DNA of 64,000 bases from Dermatemys mawii (taxonomy: Eukaryota > Chordata > Testudines > Dermatemydidae), in contig ML677373.1 of assembly GCA_007922305.1 (NCBI GenBank), forward strand, positions 12,016,127 through 12,080,126, written 5' to 3'. The notes beneath the pieces are model-generated. The model had not been told where the DNA came from. It searched no databases and saw nothing but the letters and a program-made list of their open reading frames with translations. Below are positions 25,201 through 34,500 of this stretch, in pieces. Numbering within the stretch: the stretch's first letter is position 1; each line of letters begins with the position of its first letter. The translations under genes and the position numbers were made by a program.

Positions 25201-28200
25201 TCAAGTCCTGCCCTGAAGTCAAAGAAAACGGAGGTGGTGATGGAAAAATATCTGCCTCAATTTAAGGCATGACTGTACCATAGGCTCACATCACTCATGT
25301 GTTGCTTTGCCCCATCCGCTGTCGTCTCCGCGCTCTAGGAACACTGGAGGGTGACAGCAGAACAATCCAAAGTGGAATCTCTACAGCGCTCGCTAGAGGA
25401 GCAGCGGAGGGTGATGACCCAGCAGCTGACCATGGAGAGGGAAGAGCTGGAGCGGGCCAAGGTCAGATGTTGTTGTCCTGATGTTTAATGAACATGGGGG
25501 TCTCAAGGAGGAAGTGTTCCCTTTATGTAGCATTAATTCAGATGGCATCAAGGCCGGGGAAAAATCATTTTGCTGGCAAGGGAGCACAGGACAAAGGACA
25601 GGATGAAAATAACTCCACGTAGATTTCAGCATAGCTCAAGGATATTAACCTAATAGGAGTAGAAGTTTAGGGGGCAGAAAGCAGTTCCATTCAGAGATTA
25701 ACCACTTGGGACTTCAGTGAGGCATCATGGTACCTTAAGATTTACTTGGCAATATCTTGCCATCCTGCTCAATCAGAACCCTACGCCAGCATGTGAGCCT
25801 GTCAGACTTCGCTTGTCGCTCTTGGGCAAGGCTCACATACTCCTGAAGTTAGTTGCTACCCCATCAAAAATGATGCTCTTCCCCTTGGGATGGCGGGAGG
25901 TCAGCAGGAAGGTGGTAGGTTTGTCTGGGTTTTGCAGACATTGGTTGTTGCACGGAATAACAATAACACGCACTAGGTCACGTGAGTGAGAAAAGCTACA
26001 GATTCTGGCTGAAGGCAGGAAAAAAATGTCAAGTGGAGGGTACTAGTTGCTTGGTACTTTTTAAAACCCATGGCTGTAACGCTTCCCTCCTGAAAAGAAC
26101 TTCTGTTTAAACTCTGTAGATGTTTGATAGAGACTTCACCACAGGGGAGTAGCTCTACTGTCACTACCTGTGCTTCATTGCTGGGTTGTGGGAACAGTGC
26201 AAATCCCTGCCCAAACAGTACAGAGAGGGGGTTTTGCTATCTGAGTACAGGAATGACACCCAGTTCCCAGGAGCAGCAGCGGGAATCTTAGAAGTCCTTT
26301 TAGTCTGAAGAGCAGCGTAAGGAGCCCCTTTTCCACTCTTTCTGGTGGAAAGAGGTACTCTCTGTGATCTCAAGCCAACCTTCCCCACATCTCTCTGGTT
26401 TGGAGGACTTGGTTGAATGTGTCTCATGCTTTGCTCTCGCAGAACGTCTTGCTGGAGGAGCAGAAGTCGGTCATGCAGAAGTGCGCGGAGGAGCGTCGAA
26501 AGCTCGCCATGGAGTGGTCGGAGTTCCACACCCAGCAGAAGCTGAGCAAGGAGCGGACCGAGCGTGACGTCGACCGTGCCCTGCAGATAGACTCCCAGAG
26601 GGAAGGGGCCATCATGACCCTGGCAAAGGTACCCTGGCGAAGCATGTTCTCCTTTCAGTCCTTCAGGGCTTGAATTCAGCTTTGTCAGCTGATGGGCTAG
26701 AGCAGCTGGACAGACTGACAGAGCTTCGCTGATGTGTTTCCGCCCCGGTCGCTCAGTATTCCCCATGGTAATGATGTAAATTCCTTCCTGCATCTCCCCT
26801 CCACCCCCCGCCAACCTCCGTGTGGTCCCCGCTCTGCCCCCTTTGAGCATCACCATAAGAAAATCTCTCACTCGCCCTCTCCAGGTAATCAGATGATGGC
26901 CGTGTAAGAGCAAAGCTGATTGTCGGAGTATTTTTTATAAATCACCAGGGCCGGCTCTAGCTTTTTTGCCACCTCAAGCAAAAAAAAAACCAGGCAGCCG
27001 GATTGTGCTGTCCAAAGAATGGCCGGAATGCCGCCCTTTAGAAGGTGCCTCCCCAAGCACGTGCTTCCTCATCTGGTGCCAGGAGCTGGCCCTGCTGGTG
27101 ACTAATAATTCAGTGTTAATACTATTCTGCCAAAAAATGACCAGCCTTGGTGCCTGTTCTTGGCATTAGGGAAGTAGCTGCTGGGGCAGGAAAGAAGGGT
27201 GCAGTGCGTGGTGTTCTCCCACCCCCACTGGCTGTGGACTGTCGAGCAGCACAGCAGTCTCAGCAGGGTGAATGCAGCACTCTGCCTGTAGCATGTGTTC
27301 CTGCCGTAGGAAGGAGTCTTCTATGGAGGGATTTGGAGTCCTGAATAAAGTAGGGGAAGGGAAACCTTCCAACCCTTCCTCTGACTGGCCCAGAGTCCTG
27401 AGCCAGCTGCTCTGTTGGGGCAGGGCAAAGGAAACACGCTAATGTGTGGGGACCTTCCCCTGCACAACGAAGCCAACGTTCTAGTAAATGTACAGCAGGG
27501 AAGAATCCTCCAGTGGGCCAGGAGTTTGGGGTGGATCTTCGATCACGGATCTGTCTGAGCGCTTGGGTTGAGTCCTCAGGAGAGGAGCCGATATAGAGCC
27601 ACCGCCGATGCTCTCTTCCTAGGAACAAGCAGATCTGAAAATCAAGGCCAGTGAGCTGAGGGCTCAGGAGGAGCAGCTGGCTAGAGAAAGGGAATCTGTG
27701 GAGCGAGAGAAGCAGGAGCTGAGACTCGAGAAGGAAAGGGTTAATGCGGCCGCTTTGCACGTCAAGCAGAGGGCAGAGGAGATTAACAGCATGAGCAAGG
27801 TAGGAAGGACCACAATTCCTCCTTTCTTAATCCCTGACAGTCAGCGCACCCATAATCCTTCCCCATTCGAATCCAGGAGAATCCATAGAGGAAGTAGAGG
27901 CAGCAACCAAGCGCCCTTCCTATCTGGTGGCTGTTGGGTGGCCTGTGTGAAATGAACTTGGGCTCACTTGAGTTTCCAGTGAAACAAGCCTTGGCAAGGG
28001 GGCCATGAAGATGGAGCAACCCACTCGATCCTTGAGAGATCCCCCAGATCCTGGTTGAGACCCATGAGTGGAGTGGCCTGGGGGAAGCTTGTCCTGCTGC
28101 TCCACCCGCCTGACGAGTGTGGTGGGTAAGCAGCGGATGGGAGTGTCCGGGATGTCGTGGTCTACACAAAATGACCTGGGGTTTCCAGAGGCACTTACAC

Positions 28201-30641
28201 GGCTCTGTCTCCTCCCCGCTGGGCGCCCAGGCGCCCCTGCCCCCCACTCACGCACTGTGTTGCTGTGTCCCCCAGCTGTCCTCGCAGAAGTACGAGGAGG
28301 GGGAGAGGGCCCTGCTGGAGGCAAAGAAGGTGGAGTCAGAACATCAGACGAGGCTGCGTACCGTGCAGCAGCGGCTGGAACAGCTGAGGCAGCAGGAGCA
28401 GCACCTGCACCAGGCAATCCGATCCTCCCGCTTCCCCTCCTGTTTTTTTCTTATGTGCTGCAACATGCCAGACCCTATTAAACCAGCCTGTCTCCCTCTC
28501 TCTCCTCGGGTGGGGTAGGAGCGCCAGAATCTGGCTCATCAAAGGAGACAGCTTGAACAGCTGCGAGAGGAGCTTCCGAACAGCCCGGTGCAGTTCCTGA
28601 CCAAACCCTGGGTGCCACCCCCAGGTGCTCAAACCACGAGCCTCTCCACCAGGCACTGTAAGCTGCTCCTTCACACCTGCCAACAGAAAACTCTTGAGTG
28701 GCTGTTCTCTGTGATTGCTCACTATAAATACATCGGGGGGAAGGCCGGGAAGGAAGAAGAGCTGTTTAACCTAGAGGACAATGTTGGCTCTAGAATAAAT
28801 GATGGCCGTGATGAAAGTTAGGCTGGACATTTAGAAGCAGGTTTCTAACCACCAGAGGAGAGGGGTTGGGGAACAGTCTCCAATAGGAGAAGTGGAGGCA
28901 AGAAACCAAACTGGTTTTCAAGTGGAGTTTGATAAATGTGTGTCCAGGATGGTGTGCCGGGGCTGCCTGTGATAGCAGGAGACTCGCCTCCGTGACCCAA
29001 GAGGCTCTCTCCAGTCCCATGTGCCTGTGAGCAAGGAAATGAGAGGAAAGGCATGTCCGCACTACAGCTGCTAGCATGGTGTAGTTACGGCTCTGCAGCT
29101 ATGACGCCATAGTGTAGATGCTTCTTATATCGACGGAAGGGTATTCTCCGTCAGCGTAGTTAATCCGTCTCTCCAAAAGTGAGTCACTAAGAGAGCAGAA
29201 AAATTCTTCTGTCAGCCTGGCCGGGTTTACAACAGCGCTCAGGGCACGACATTGTTCTCATCCCTGGGTTGATTGAATTTGTAAGTGTGGACCAGGCTGG
29301 AGGGACGGCACCGCCTGCATCTTTCAGAGTAGCAGCCGTGTTAGTCGGTATCTGTAAAAAGAGCAGGAGTACTTGTGGCACCTCAGAGAGGGGGTGGCCA
29401 GCTCTGGTTCAGCTCTCCAGCTTTCAAAGGATAAAGACCTAAGTTAAGTTCTGAAGTCACCTCTTCCCGAGACGGAGCTGGGCTCGTGCTCAGAGCAAGG
29501 GATTGGAGTCAGGACTCCCGGGTTCCATTGCTGCCTCTGCCGCTAACTTGCTGCATTGGACAGGGAAAACTGGTTAACTTCTCTGTCCCTTAATTTCCCC
29601 TCTTGTAAAATGGGACTAATGAGTTACCTACTCCGGAGGGTTAATGAAATGTTTGTAGAGTGCTCTAGGATCCTTGCAAGAAAGAAGCTTTAGAAGTGCC
29701 ACATAATCATTATAATTAATCCCCTCAATTTCCGGGCTGGGAAGAGGGACTGCCACGCTCAACCAGGACATGAAAACACGGGCACAGCAATAATACTAGG
29801 AAAGCTAGTGGGTCCAACTTCCCTGCCTCCCTTTGCGTCTCTGTATACACGTACGTCCCACATTGCTCTAACTGTGTGTGTATTCTGCACTATTGTGCTT
29901 TCTTTGCAGATTTCCCCCCTCCTGCTACTGACTTACCTTGGCACAGCTCTGGCAGTACAGCAGGGACCCAGGGCACAGCAGGAGCGGGACCTGCTGAGTT
30001 GTATGCCAGACTAGTGCTGCTGAAGCACACAGCTGAGCGGGTAAGATGAGGTTCCATCGTATTTGGTCAGATGTGAAAGGGACCCAACATCAGGTCTGCT
30101 ACTGATGGAAGGTGTAATATCAAGGTGTTTAATCCCTGTTCTTCTAGTGCTTTGAGGTTCCCATTCTCTCCAGCTTCTCCAATCACTTGCCTGCTCTTCT
30201 CCCAATATCCCTGCATAATTGGGATTCTGCTTTGATCCTTTAGGATCCTCATGTTCCTATCTAGGAAAGAATGATTATTCAGGTTGTCTGTGTGGCTCCC
30301 ATTCAAGGCGCACATGGACCTCATGCATGCCTTAACAGGGATCTACACAGACAAGACATTTTGGAGAACCACCGTTACTGTAAAGTAAGTAACTGTGCTT
30401 GCTGGTGCATTCACCTCTCAGCCTAGGCTTTGACTGCTTCCGATACTTCCCTTATATGTCAGTTCCCAAGACAGTGATTATCTACGAAGCATCTGTATTC
30501 CACATTCAGGGAGTTCCAACCTCAACCAGTTATGGCCCTTCCTATCTCTCTCTGCAGGACCGGGATTTCTTGGAGGACGAGCAGTTCTTTCTAGAGACCC
30601 TGAAGAAAGCTTCTTACAACTTGTCATCCCAGACAGCATGA
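549..30641 (+). CDS. FBF1: FBF1, Fas-binding factor 1 (31 coding exons, complete)
   Basis: FBF1 (also called Albatross) is a distal-appendage (transition-fibre) protein of the mother centriole, needed for cilium assembly and intraflagellar-transport entry; it is also reported at apical junctions with keratin. My splice model joins 31 exons with consistent phases into 3,564 bases, 1,187 residues plus stop, close to human FBF1 (about 1,130). The N-terminal half is acidic and low in complexity, with short conserved islands such as IQDMLSDLLGDDEIPLKSNK, KELTFDDDGDDLMDALGF and ENTWGNEDFTFGAYQP. From about residue 590 to 1,090 the protein is a long Glu/Gln/Arg/Leu-rich coiled coil. It ends in the conserved DRDFLEDEQFFLETLKKASY. 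All introns are GT-AG except intron 28, which is GC-AG. Exon coordinates are given in the four block entries. The gene is followed in the same orientation by MRPL38, as in human. Confidence 0.93.
3450..3655. repeat. MIR/CORE-like SINE
   Basis: The stretch has the layout of old MIR/CORE SINEs: 'cactttacaaa', then a block resembling 'attacccttgtgttacacatgaggaaa', 'taaagtgacttagcc' and 'agaacagaacccagaagtc'. Similar blocks recur through the window. Exact ends are uncertain. Confidence 0.55.
4083..4381. mobile_element. Short DNA-transposon-like element (tatgtctacac ends)
   Basis: The left end ggggtatgtctacacta is mirrored by tgtatagacatgcccttgg at the right. The inside has tagctagc-type palindromes and no coding capacity. 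The same end sequence recurs elsewhere in the window (for example near 16265, 51500 and 54400), which marks a common non-autonomous family. It lies in FBF1 intron 6. Confidence 0.5.
5763..5861. mobile_element. Very short hAT-type MITE with perfect 8-bp target duplication
   Basis: An 83-base element (5771-5853) starts cagtgttcttcaaactgggg and ends with an inverted gtttgaagatccctg. It is flanked on both sides by ctgtagac (5763-5770 and 5854-5861), a perfect 8-base duplication as expected for hAT insertion. It lies in FBF1 intron 7. Confidence 0.75.
7440..7570. repeat. MIR-like SINE fragment
   Basis: Contains 'ttataggtaatgaaactgaggtgcagc' followed by 'aatagaatccatgtctcc', the characteristic core and 3' arm of MIR-type SINEs. 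It lies in FBF1 intron 9. Boundaries are approximate. Confidence 0.45.
7764..8111. mobile_element. hAT-type non-autonomous element (332 bp) with target duplication
   Basis: The element spans 7772-8103. It begins caggggtctccaaactacgg and ends acagtttggagacccctg, forming terminal inverted repeats. The flanks ccttaagg (7764-7771) and tcttaagg (8104-8111) form an 8-base target duplication with one change. Its interior is very GC-rich and mimics a coding ORF. It lies in FBF1 intron 9. Confidence 0.8.
8615..16610 (+). CDS. FBF1: FBF1 exons 10-17 (residues 179-569)
   Basis: Exons: 8615-8728, 9507-9660, 10501-10634, 12334-12436, 12567-13010, 13811-13888, 15469-15563 and 16561-16610. This is the acidic, Ser/Pro-rich middle of the protein. 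Exon 14, at 444 bases, is the largest; it encodes SAENISELK, GADWLGLKDEDFIDLD and a long Pro/Ser/Thr linker. Exon 11 carries KELTFDDDGDDLMDALGF, and exon 12 carries SKLEELLGSG and EFKLDTKYQ. Exon 10 has two acceptors six bases apart (starts 8615 or 8621), both in frame. Exon 17 is the weakest call: it has clean splice sites, and its 50 bases are exactly what is needed to carry phase 1 from exon 16 to phase 0 at exon 18, but its peptide is poorly conserved. Confidence 0.8.
11240..12140. repeat. LTR-like interspersed repeat, interrupted
   Basis: Contains 'gttaactacaaagagagagattttcaatg' and 'gccagaaatggttacatgaaaagtaaagaga', and further on 'gataccttacacgacata'. A related but diverged pattern occurs at 20640-21690 ('tttattaactaaagagagagagatttt', 'gatacctcacaaagcatactttg'). 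The two are copies of one repeat family, perhaps an endogenous LTR. A SINE hairpin at 11600-11716 splits this copy. No coding sequence is preserved. Confidence 0.4.
11600..11716. repeat. Head-to-head SINE fragment forming a 35-bp-arm hairpin
   Basis: Bases 11600-11634 and 11637-11671 are inverted copies of the same 35-base sequence with one mismatch and a 2-base spacer. The right copy continues into 'ccagactaacacggctacccctctg', a tail also present on the opposite strand at 29325-29395. It lies in FBF1 intron 12. Confidence 0.75.
13989..15120 (+). mobile_element. Degenerate hAT transposon in FBF1 intron 15
   Basis: AT-rich element of about 1.1 kb. The right end reads atttaaatcagtccaccctg; the left end (tggggtaaataaaaaacaatg) looks like a decayed inverted version. 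The middle holds a transposase remnant. The segment is far more AT-rich than neighbouring introns. Ends are inferred from the inverted similarity; no clear target duplication was found. Confidence 0.6.
14247..14430 (+). pseudogene. hAT transposase C-terminal (dimerisation) remnant
   Basis: In one frame the sequence reads WWKSLAEHMEPEF and EVLNQLLTAV; after a frameshift it reads ASSARAERIFSSF, followed by a stop codon and ELKKQKT. The AERIFSSF-type motif is the hallmark of the hAT dimerisation domain at the C-terminus of hAT transposases. At least one frameshift and one stop make it non-functional. Confidence 0.7.
16265..16440. mobile_element. DNA-transposon-like fragment (tatgtctacat end)
   Basis: Starts tagggtatgtctacatagca and includes 'gtgtagacatctggac', ends of the same family as the element at 4083-4381. 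It lies in FBF1 intron 16, about 120 bases before exon 17. Confidence 0.4.
17104..17246. mobile_element. Foldback / MITE-like element with 25-bp perfect inverted repeat
   Basis: Arms at 17132-17156 and 17208-17232 are perfect inverted copies (acactgtcaacaaactaagt and five more bases) separated by 51 bases. The decamer agggaccaag stands outside both arms (near 17104 and 17236). No coding capacity. It lies in FBF1 intron 17. Confidence 0.65.
17344..17453. mobile_element. Near-perfect 53-bp-arm hairpin (foldback element)
   Basis: Arms 17344-17396 and 17401-17453 are inverted copies with one mismatch and a 4-base loop (aaaa). Each arm contains the self-complementary gtgtggtaccacac. The AT-rich surroundings hold further palindromes (17562-17581 and 17606-17621, both centred on gcaattgc). 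It is probably a MITE or two terminal repeats collapsed together; the family was not recognised. Confidence 0.7.
18165..18345. mobile_element. Tigger/mariner-like DNA transposon fragment
   Basis: Begins cggtagaacctcagagttac and includes 'gttcgtaactctgaaatgttcgtaactctga', an end sequence I associate with Tigger-like elements of reptile genomes. Only a short, non-coding piece is seen. It lies in FBF1 intron 17. Confidence 0.4.
18715..18965. repeat. MIR-like SINE
   Basis: Contains 'ggagtctgggttctgctccctgctgtctcactgatgggctatgtaatgtgacctcgggtgagtcactt' in outline (tRNA-derived B-box-like region and MIR core), then 'cccatgcctcagtttc'. It lies in FBF1 intron 17. Confidence 0.55.
19641..28657 (+). 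CDS. FBF1: FBF1 exons 18-29, coiled-coil region (residues 570-1116)
   Basis: Exons: 19641-19688, 19820-19975, 21767-21867, 22360-22566, 23229-23336, 23939-24078, 24774-24892, 25339-25461, 26443-26628, 27623-27799, 28276-28413 and 28519-28657. Exon 19 opens the conserved C-terminal half (LLQTEPLALSFLHASEYKKR). The following exons encode heptad-patterned segments rich in Glu, Gln, Arg and Leu, for example LQQENEELAAQYLSHCHSAE, EKFSSNLNDLSYKVEATHHN and VMQKCAEERRKLAMEWSEFH. In the family this region mediates binding to centriolar and keratin partners. Exons 25-28 are all phase 0-0 (123, 186, 177 and 138 bases), so any one could be skipped without a frameshift. The junction of exons 28 and 29 uses a GC donor. 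Confidence 0.92.
20640..21690. repeat. LTR-like repeat with an inserted tRNA-type SINE
   Basis: Diverged relative of the repeat at 11240-12140, with 'caagtttattaactaaagag' at 20740 and 'gatacctcacaaagcatact' near 21640. Between them, near 21105-21200, a minus-strand tRNA-derived SINE is suggested by 'cctgggacctctggagctta' and 'gcatgagctaaaagccagac'. It lies in FBF1 intron 19. Boundaries are approximate. Confidence 0.4.
22010..22200. repeat. MIR-like SINE
   Basis: Contains 'gtgactttgagcatgacacttcccagctctgtgcttctgtttcccaacctgtaaaa' in outline and ends with 'gaagtgctttgagag', the typical MIR layout. It lies in FBF1 intron 20. Confidence 0.5.
24150..24470. repeat. CORE/MIR-like SINE
   Basis: Contains 'ggccccattgtgctaggtgctgtacaaac' and 'aagtgacttgcccaaaaagc', 'agaattagacccagatccc'. 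The same blocks appear at 53105-53420 and, shorter, near 10070. It lies in FBF1 intron 23. Confidence 0.55.
25040..25200 (-). repeat. tRNA-derived SINE (turtle pol III type)
   Basis: Read on the minus strand it starts ggagggataactcagtggtt, giving an A-box-like taactcagtgg, then gcctgctaaacccagggttg and a B-box-like gttgtgagttcaatacc, followed by gagggcatttaggcat. This is the layout of the tRNA-derived SINE known from turtles, one of the best clues to the organism. It lies in FBF1 intron 24. Confidence 0.7.
26946..27095. mobile_element. Short DNA element with agggccggctc ends
   Basis: The left end cagggccggctctagc is mirrored by ggagctggccctg at the right. Inside are an A-run and 'aagcacgtgctt'. 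It is a non-autonomous element; the family is not certain. It lies in FBF1 intron 26. Confidence 0.45.
28414..28518 (+). other. FBF1 intron 28, non-canonical GC-AG intron
   Basis: This 105-base intron begins gcaatc and ends gtag. The flanking exons join as HLHQ|ERQNLAHQ in phase 0, as expected for the family. No GT donor is available nearby that keeps the frame. If retained, the intron reads in frame from exon 28 until the TAG of its own acceptor, giving a truncated protein that lacks the last 117 residues. Confidence 0.8.
29325..29395 (-). repeat. SINE tail (agcagccgtgttagt type)
   Basis: Reads ttcagagtagcagccgtgtt and then 'gagtacttgtggcacct', the reverse complement of the tail beside the hairpin at 11637-11716. 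It lies in FBF1 intron 29. Confidence 0.55.
29470..29725. repeat. MIR-like SINE
   Basis: Contains 'aagggattggagtcaggactcccgggttccattgctg', 'ttaacttctctgtcccttaatttcccctcttgtaaaatggg' and 'tgtttgtagagtgct' in outline, the full order of MIR blocks. It lies in FBF1 intron 29. Confidence 0.6.
29910..30641 (+). CDS. FBF1: FBF1 exons 30-31, conserved C-terminus (residues 1117-1187)
   Basis: Exons: 29910-30040 and 30558-30641, with TGA at 30639-30641. Exon 30 starts with a poorly conserved linker and ends with AELYARLVLLKHTAER. Exon 31 encodes DRDFLEDEQFFLETLKKASY followed by NLSSQTA and the stop. This end is among the most conserved parts of FBF1 and fixes both the reading frame and the gene identity. 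Confidence 0.93.
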
Positions 30642-31112
30642 GGAGTTCAGCCCCACGTGCAGCGCTGGTTGAGCTGGCTTCTTCTACGAAGACGATGGGG
30701 GATTTTGTAATTTATAATCTCTTTTAAAAATCCAAAAATGATTGGATGGAAAAATATAATTGGTCAGATGCATTCATCTACACAGCAGCTAGTTTAAAAA
30801 ACAAAACAAAAAAAATAACCCCTTTGTGTGTGAATTTTTAACTGTGTCCAACTGCGAGCCCTACAGCCCTAGTCCTGGGCACATTCCAACCCCAGGATAC
30901 CCAGCCCCGTTCCCCTGGGCACTTGCAGAATTCACGGGCATGCTACTTCCATGGAAAAGTACTGCCCAGCTTACCCATGTCCCTTCAGATCGCTGCTCCA
31001 TTTACCACCGCACTGAGATATTTTGTAGTGAAAACAAGTAACAGTTTATTTAGCGAAATATAGTCATGTAGTAACAAGTAGAAGTTTTGGAAGCAAATGG
31101 TTATATGTAAAA
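30642..31112 (+). other. FBF1 3' UTR region
   Basis: Non-coding sequence after the FBF1 stop. No AATAAA is seen close to the stop; the first good one is at 31562-31567, just beyond the inserted hAT element. The 3' end of the transcript is therefore not settled by sequence alone. Confidence 0.4.
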
Positions 31113-31563
31113 TAGGGCTGTCGATTTATCGCAGTTAACTCACACAATTAACTCAAAAATAATCATGAGTAAAAAAATTAATTGCGATCGATCGCAGTTT
31201 TAATTGCACCCTTAAACAATAGAATAGCAATGGAATTTTATGAAATATATTGGATGTTTTTCTATATTTTCAATTATTTGATTTTAGTTTATAACAATAC
31301 AAGGTGTACAGTGCTCACTTTATATTATTATTTTTATTACAAATATTTGCACTGTAAAATGATAAAAGATACAGTATTTTCAGTTCACCTCATACAAGTA
31401 CTGCAGTGCAATCTCTATCATGAAAGTGCTGTAATTGAAATTAATATATTTGAAAATGTAGAAAACATCCAAAAATATTTAAATACATTGTATTCTATTA
31501 TTTTTTAACAGCACAATTAATCACAATTAATTGTTTTAATCGATTGACAGCCCTAATGTAAAA
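31105..31563. mobile_element. hAT-type element (443 bp) with perfect 8-bp target duplication
   Basis: The element spans 31113-31555, starting tagggctgtcgatttatcgc and ending attgacagcccta, with related subterminal repeats (gcagttaactcac / attaattgttttaatcg). Flanks atgtaaaa (31105-31112 and 31556-31563) are an exact 8-base duplication. It has no transposase and so is an internally deleted copy of a larger hAT element. Confidence 0.8.
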
Positions 31564-31567
31564 TAAA
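31562..31567 (+). promoter_or_regulatory. Candidate polyadenylation signal for FBF1
   Basis: AATAAA overlapping the right target duplication of the hAT element. If used, the FBF1 3' UTR would be about 0.9 kb and would contain the whole transposon. Only the hexamer is seen. Confidence 0.3.
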
Positions 31568-34500
31568 ATCATAACCATATTCTAGAGCCTAGACTGCCAT
31601 GGCTAGTTATTGCCATGTCTTTAGAGAAGAAGCTAGTTTGATTGGGAAGGCATATTACATTACTGGGGTTGGTAAATGTGCATAGAGGTCTCCAATGCTG
31701 GGTCACTGGTTAAAATCCAGCTAAGGACCCTAGTGTCTGCAGGATGTTGTGGAGTCTCTCAGCCATGCTTGTTCCGGTTAGCCTCGCTCGCTGGCTGCTG
31801 ATGCAGCGTGGGAGGTTTGTGTCTTTGTTGCTGTTGTGAGTGATTTAGTCAAAGAGCCGTGGGGCTGCTCTCTCATTAAAACCAGAGCCATTCTCCCACT
31901 CTGCGGTAAGACCACCACGACCTTGGATAAGGAACCCAAGAGCCTCTTTGTTGCTAACGAAGGGGAAGAGTGCTAGCAGTGCCAAATGTTTTCTGCTAGA
32001 CTTAAGACAAGCTTCAATTTTCATGACTCTCAAATGCAGTATGTACCCAAAGGGAGAATTGGTCTCTTTGCATCTGCTCCTCACCCACCCCCGGTATTTG
32101 CTTTTATATTTTAAATAATATAGTGAAATCCAAAAGCCTTGTAAGAAGAACAAAAGCCCTAGTCCCTGAATAGAATCTAGCAAAAGAACAGCACCGTTTC
32201 TTTTTCTTGGCTGCCCTATGGAGTAATTACAGAAGACTGTATCACCCTTTTCACCTGTATCACCTTTAATCACCCTTTTCGTGCTCCATTATCTTCCATT
32301 TGCCAATCCATCAAGGAGAGAAATGCTGCGTATTTGAGCTGTCATTTATGTGCTGAGAGAGTGGAAGGAAAGAGAAGCTGAAGATAATGGGGACGGACAG
32401 CCTCAAATGCCACAGATTGGATTCTTATCTTGTTACACCAGTGTAAAGCTGGAGTAACTCAAATTGACTTCACCAGGGTAACATTGATGTCAGCTCAGGA
32501 TCTAGCCCTGTGCTTCTTGCAGGGAGTGAATTAAGGTGCAGCAGGGGACTAATGGCGCTTGCACAGTGCCATGATCAATTCTGTGCCTGTGTGTTATCAA
32601 TCCCATGGTCTTTGAGTACAGTGGTGGTACTGGCTTTGCTCTGTTGGAGACAAGGAGAATGGGGGGTGGGGGGAGGAAGATGATTTGACCTTCTTGGAGA
32701 CAGGGTCTTGGAGACAGGGTCTAAATTGTTTCTGTGTCTCCTCCCGTAATTGAGCTATTTGTGGCCTTTGTTGCAGAGATGAGCTGGGGAGGATGGCAGG
32801 AGAGGCTCAGATGCTGTGGTCTGTGAGGTCTGTGCAATGCTGCTGAAGACAGGGGGAGGGGGAGTCAGGGGTAGAGTTGAGAAAAGAAGCCAACGAGCTC
32901 ATCTAAACCCATGTGCACCATCACATTCAAAATTAATCCAGATGCTGCTTTTTGCATTGCCCCTTGTGCTCCGGTGCTGCATGTTGCCTGCTCATAGCTG
33001 AAGGAGGATGTGTTGCCTAGGGGTTACAGTGCTGGACAGTGAGGGAGGCAGCACTCCTGGTTTCTAGTCCCAGCTCTGCTACTGATTCACGTCAGTTGCT
33101 CCCTTTAAATGCAAGAGTGTCCCACTCGGGTCAAAGACACCTGCCACCTAAACCAATGGCACATCGGGCTGATGCGATTAAGGCACATCAGTTTCAAAGC
33201 CACTGCTGTACAAGGAAGTGATGTGGTCGGCATCATGTCCGCCCACCTTCGACTGCCCTAACTCGATGAGTTGAGTACCCGGTTTGCAACTGGGTGAACT
33301 GAAAATGGTCTTGCAGCATGAGATCAAGTGAGACTTGAATCCATGGCCATCAGGACTGTAGGTGAGGTCTTACCCATTCAGTGTTACCTGAGTTTAGATG
33401 ATTTTTTTTTCTCTTGTTATGTATCTGCTCTTTACACAGAGCTGAGCTGGCTGTGGGAAAACCCTACTCCCCTGCTCTAGGCCTTCTATGGAAGGAGCTG
33501 AGCTGATCCTCCAGTAATCCCCTAGGGGCTATTATATTGAGAATCAATGGCACCTCCTCAAAGCAGACAGCAGCCTGGCCTGAATTCCCTCTTCCTGTTG
33601 CTGCCAGGAGACACAATAGCCATCCAAAGCAGTTATATAGGCTAATGTAATCATACGCTGCCCAACTACAAAACAAGAAGGAAATGGATGCAAAGAAGAC
33701 ACAAACATCTCCGCTGTTTCAGTGTCTCAGGGACTAGAAACTTACTTTAAAAAAAAAGGAAAGATTCTCACATGATCACCTGACTCCAGCAGTTAGAGCT
33801 TTACAAAATATATAAAAAACTGTGGGATTAGCAATACAATCTTAAGAACCCGTGTCACAGTAAGAATTGCCCCCCCCCCCCCCCGTTTGGGTCCCCTGGT
33901 TAAGTACCAGCAGCTTACATTGCTAACACTTTCCTATGTAGTGAATTGGCAGTTGGAAAGGGATAAAGGTGTAAGTGTGGAATGGAAGGTTGCTTTGCAG
34001 GTTACCAGAGGCTGAGGGGGAAAGAAATGGGTTAATTTGAAAATTCAGCCAGGGCCAAAAATAAAAAGCCCAAGAACTAACACAGACACTCTCTCTGTGT
34101 GCCAAGTAGCTAGAAACTGCCGCCTATCCCCAAATGACCATAAAAACTAAAACAGAACTGAAGAAGTTGCAGAACTAGCAAAATTAGATTTGCAAAGGTT
34201 GGCCCAGTGAGACTCAAGAGTCTGCCTCACAACGCTGAAGCTGGTATGTTATGGAAAAGTTAGGGGAGATGCTGAGAGCCAGTTCGGACTGGTGCAGAAA
34301 GCAGAGAGTATGGGAAATGGCAGGGGCTCCCCCGGCTGAAATGCTCCCAGGAACAGCCAGGGCTTAAAAACACTCCAAAAAGCAAAAGCAAGTTGGAGAT
34401 CTACAGCGGACCCCAGACAACCTGTGCACAGGGCAGAACTCTCCCCACCCTTCCCTCTCTTCTTCTTGCGTTACACCCAGGCCTGGCCAGCCTTGGGTTC

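Noticed and set aside
26164..26913. 249-codon ORF on the minus strand
   Set aside because: It runs antisense to FBF1 exon 26 and adjoining introns and shows no recognisable domain; the + strand exon explains the open frame.
28068..28481. 137-codon + strand ORF overlapping FBF1 exon 28
   Set aside because: It is in the wrong frame relative to the conserved coiled-coil sequence of exon 28.
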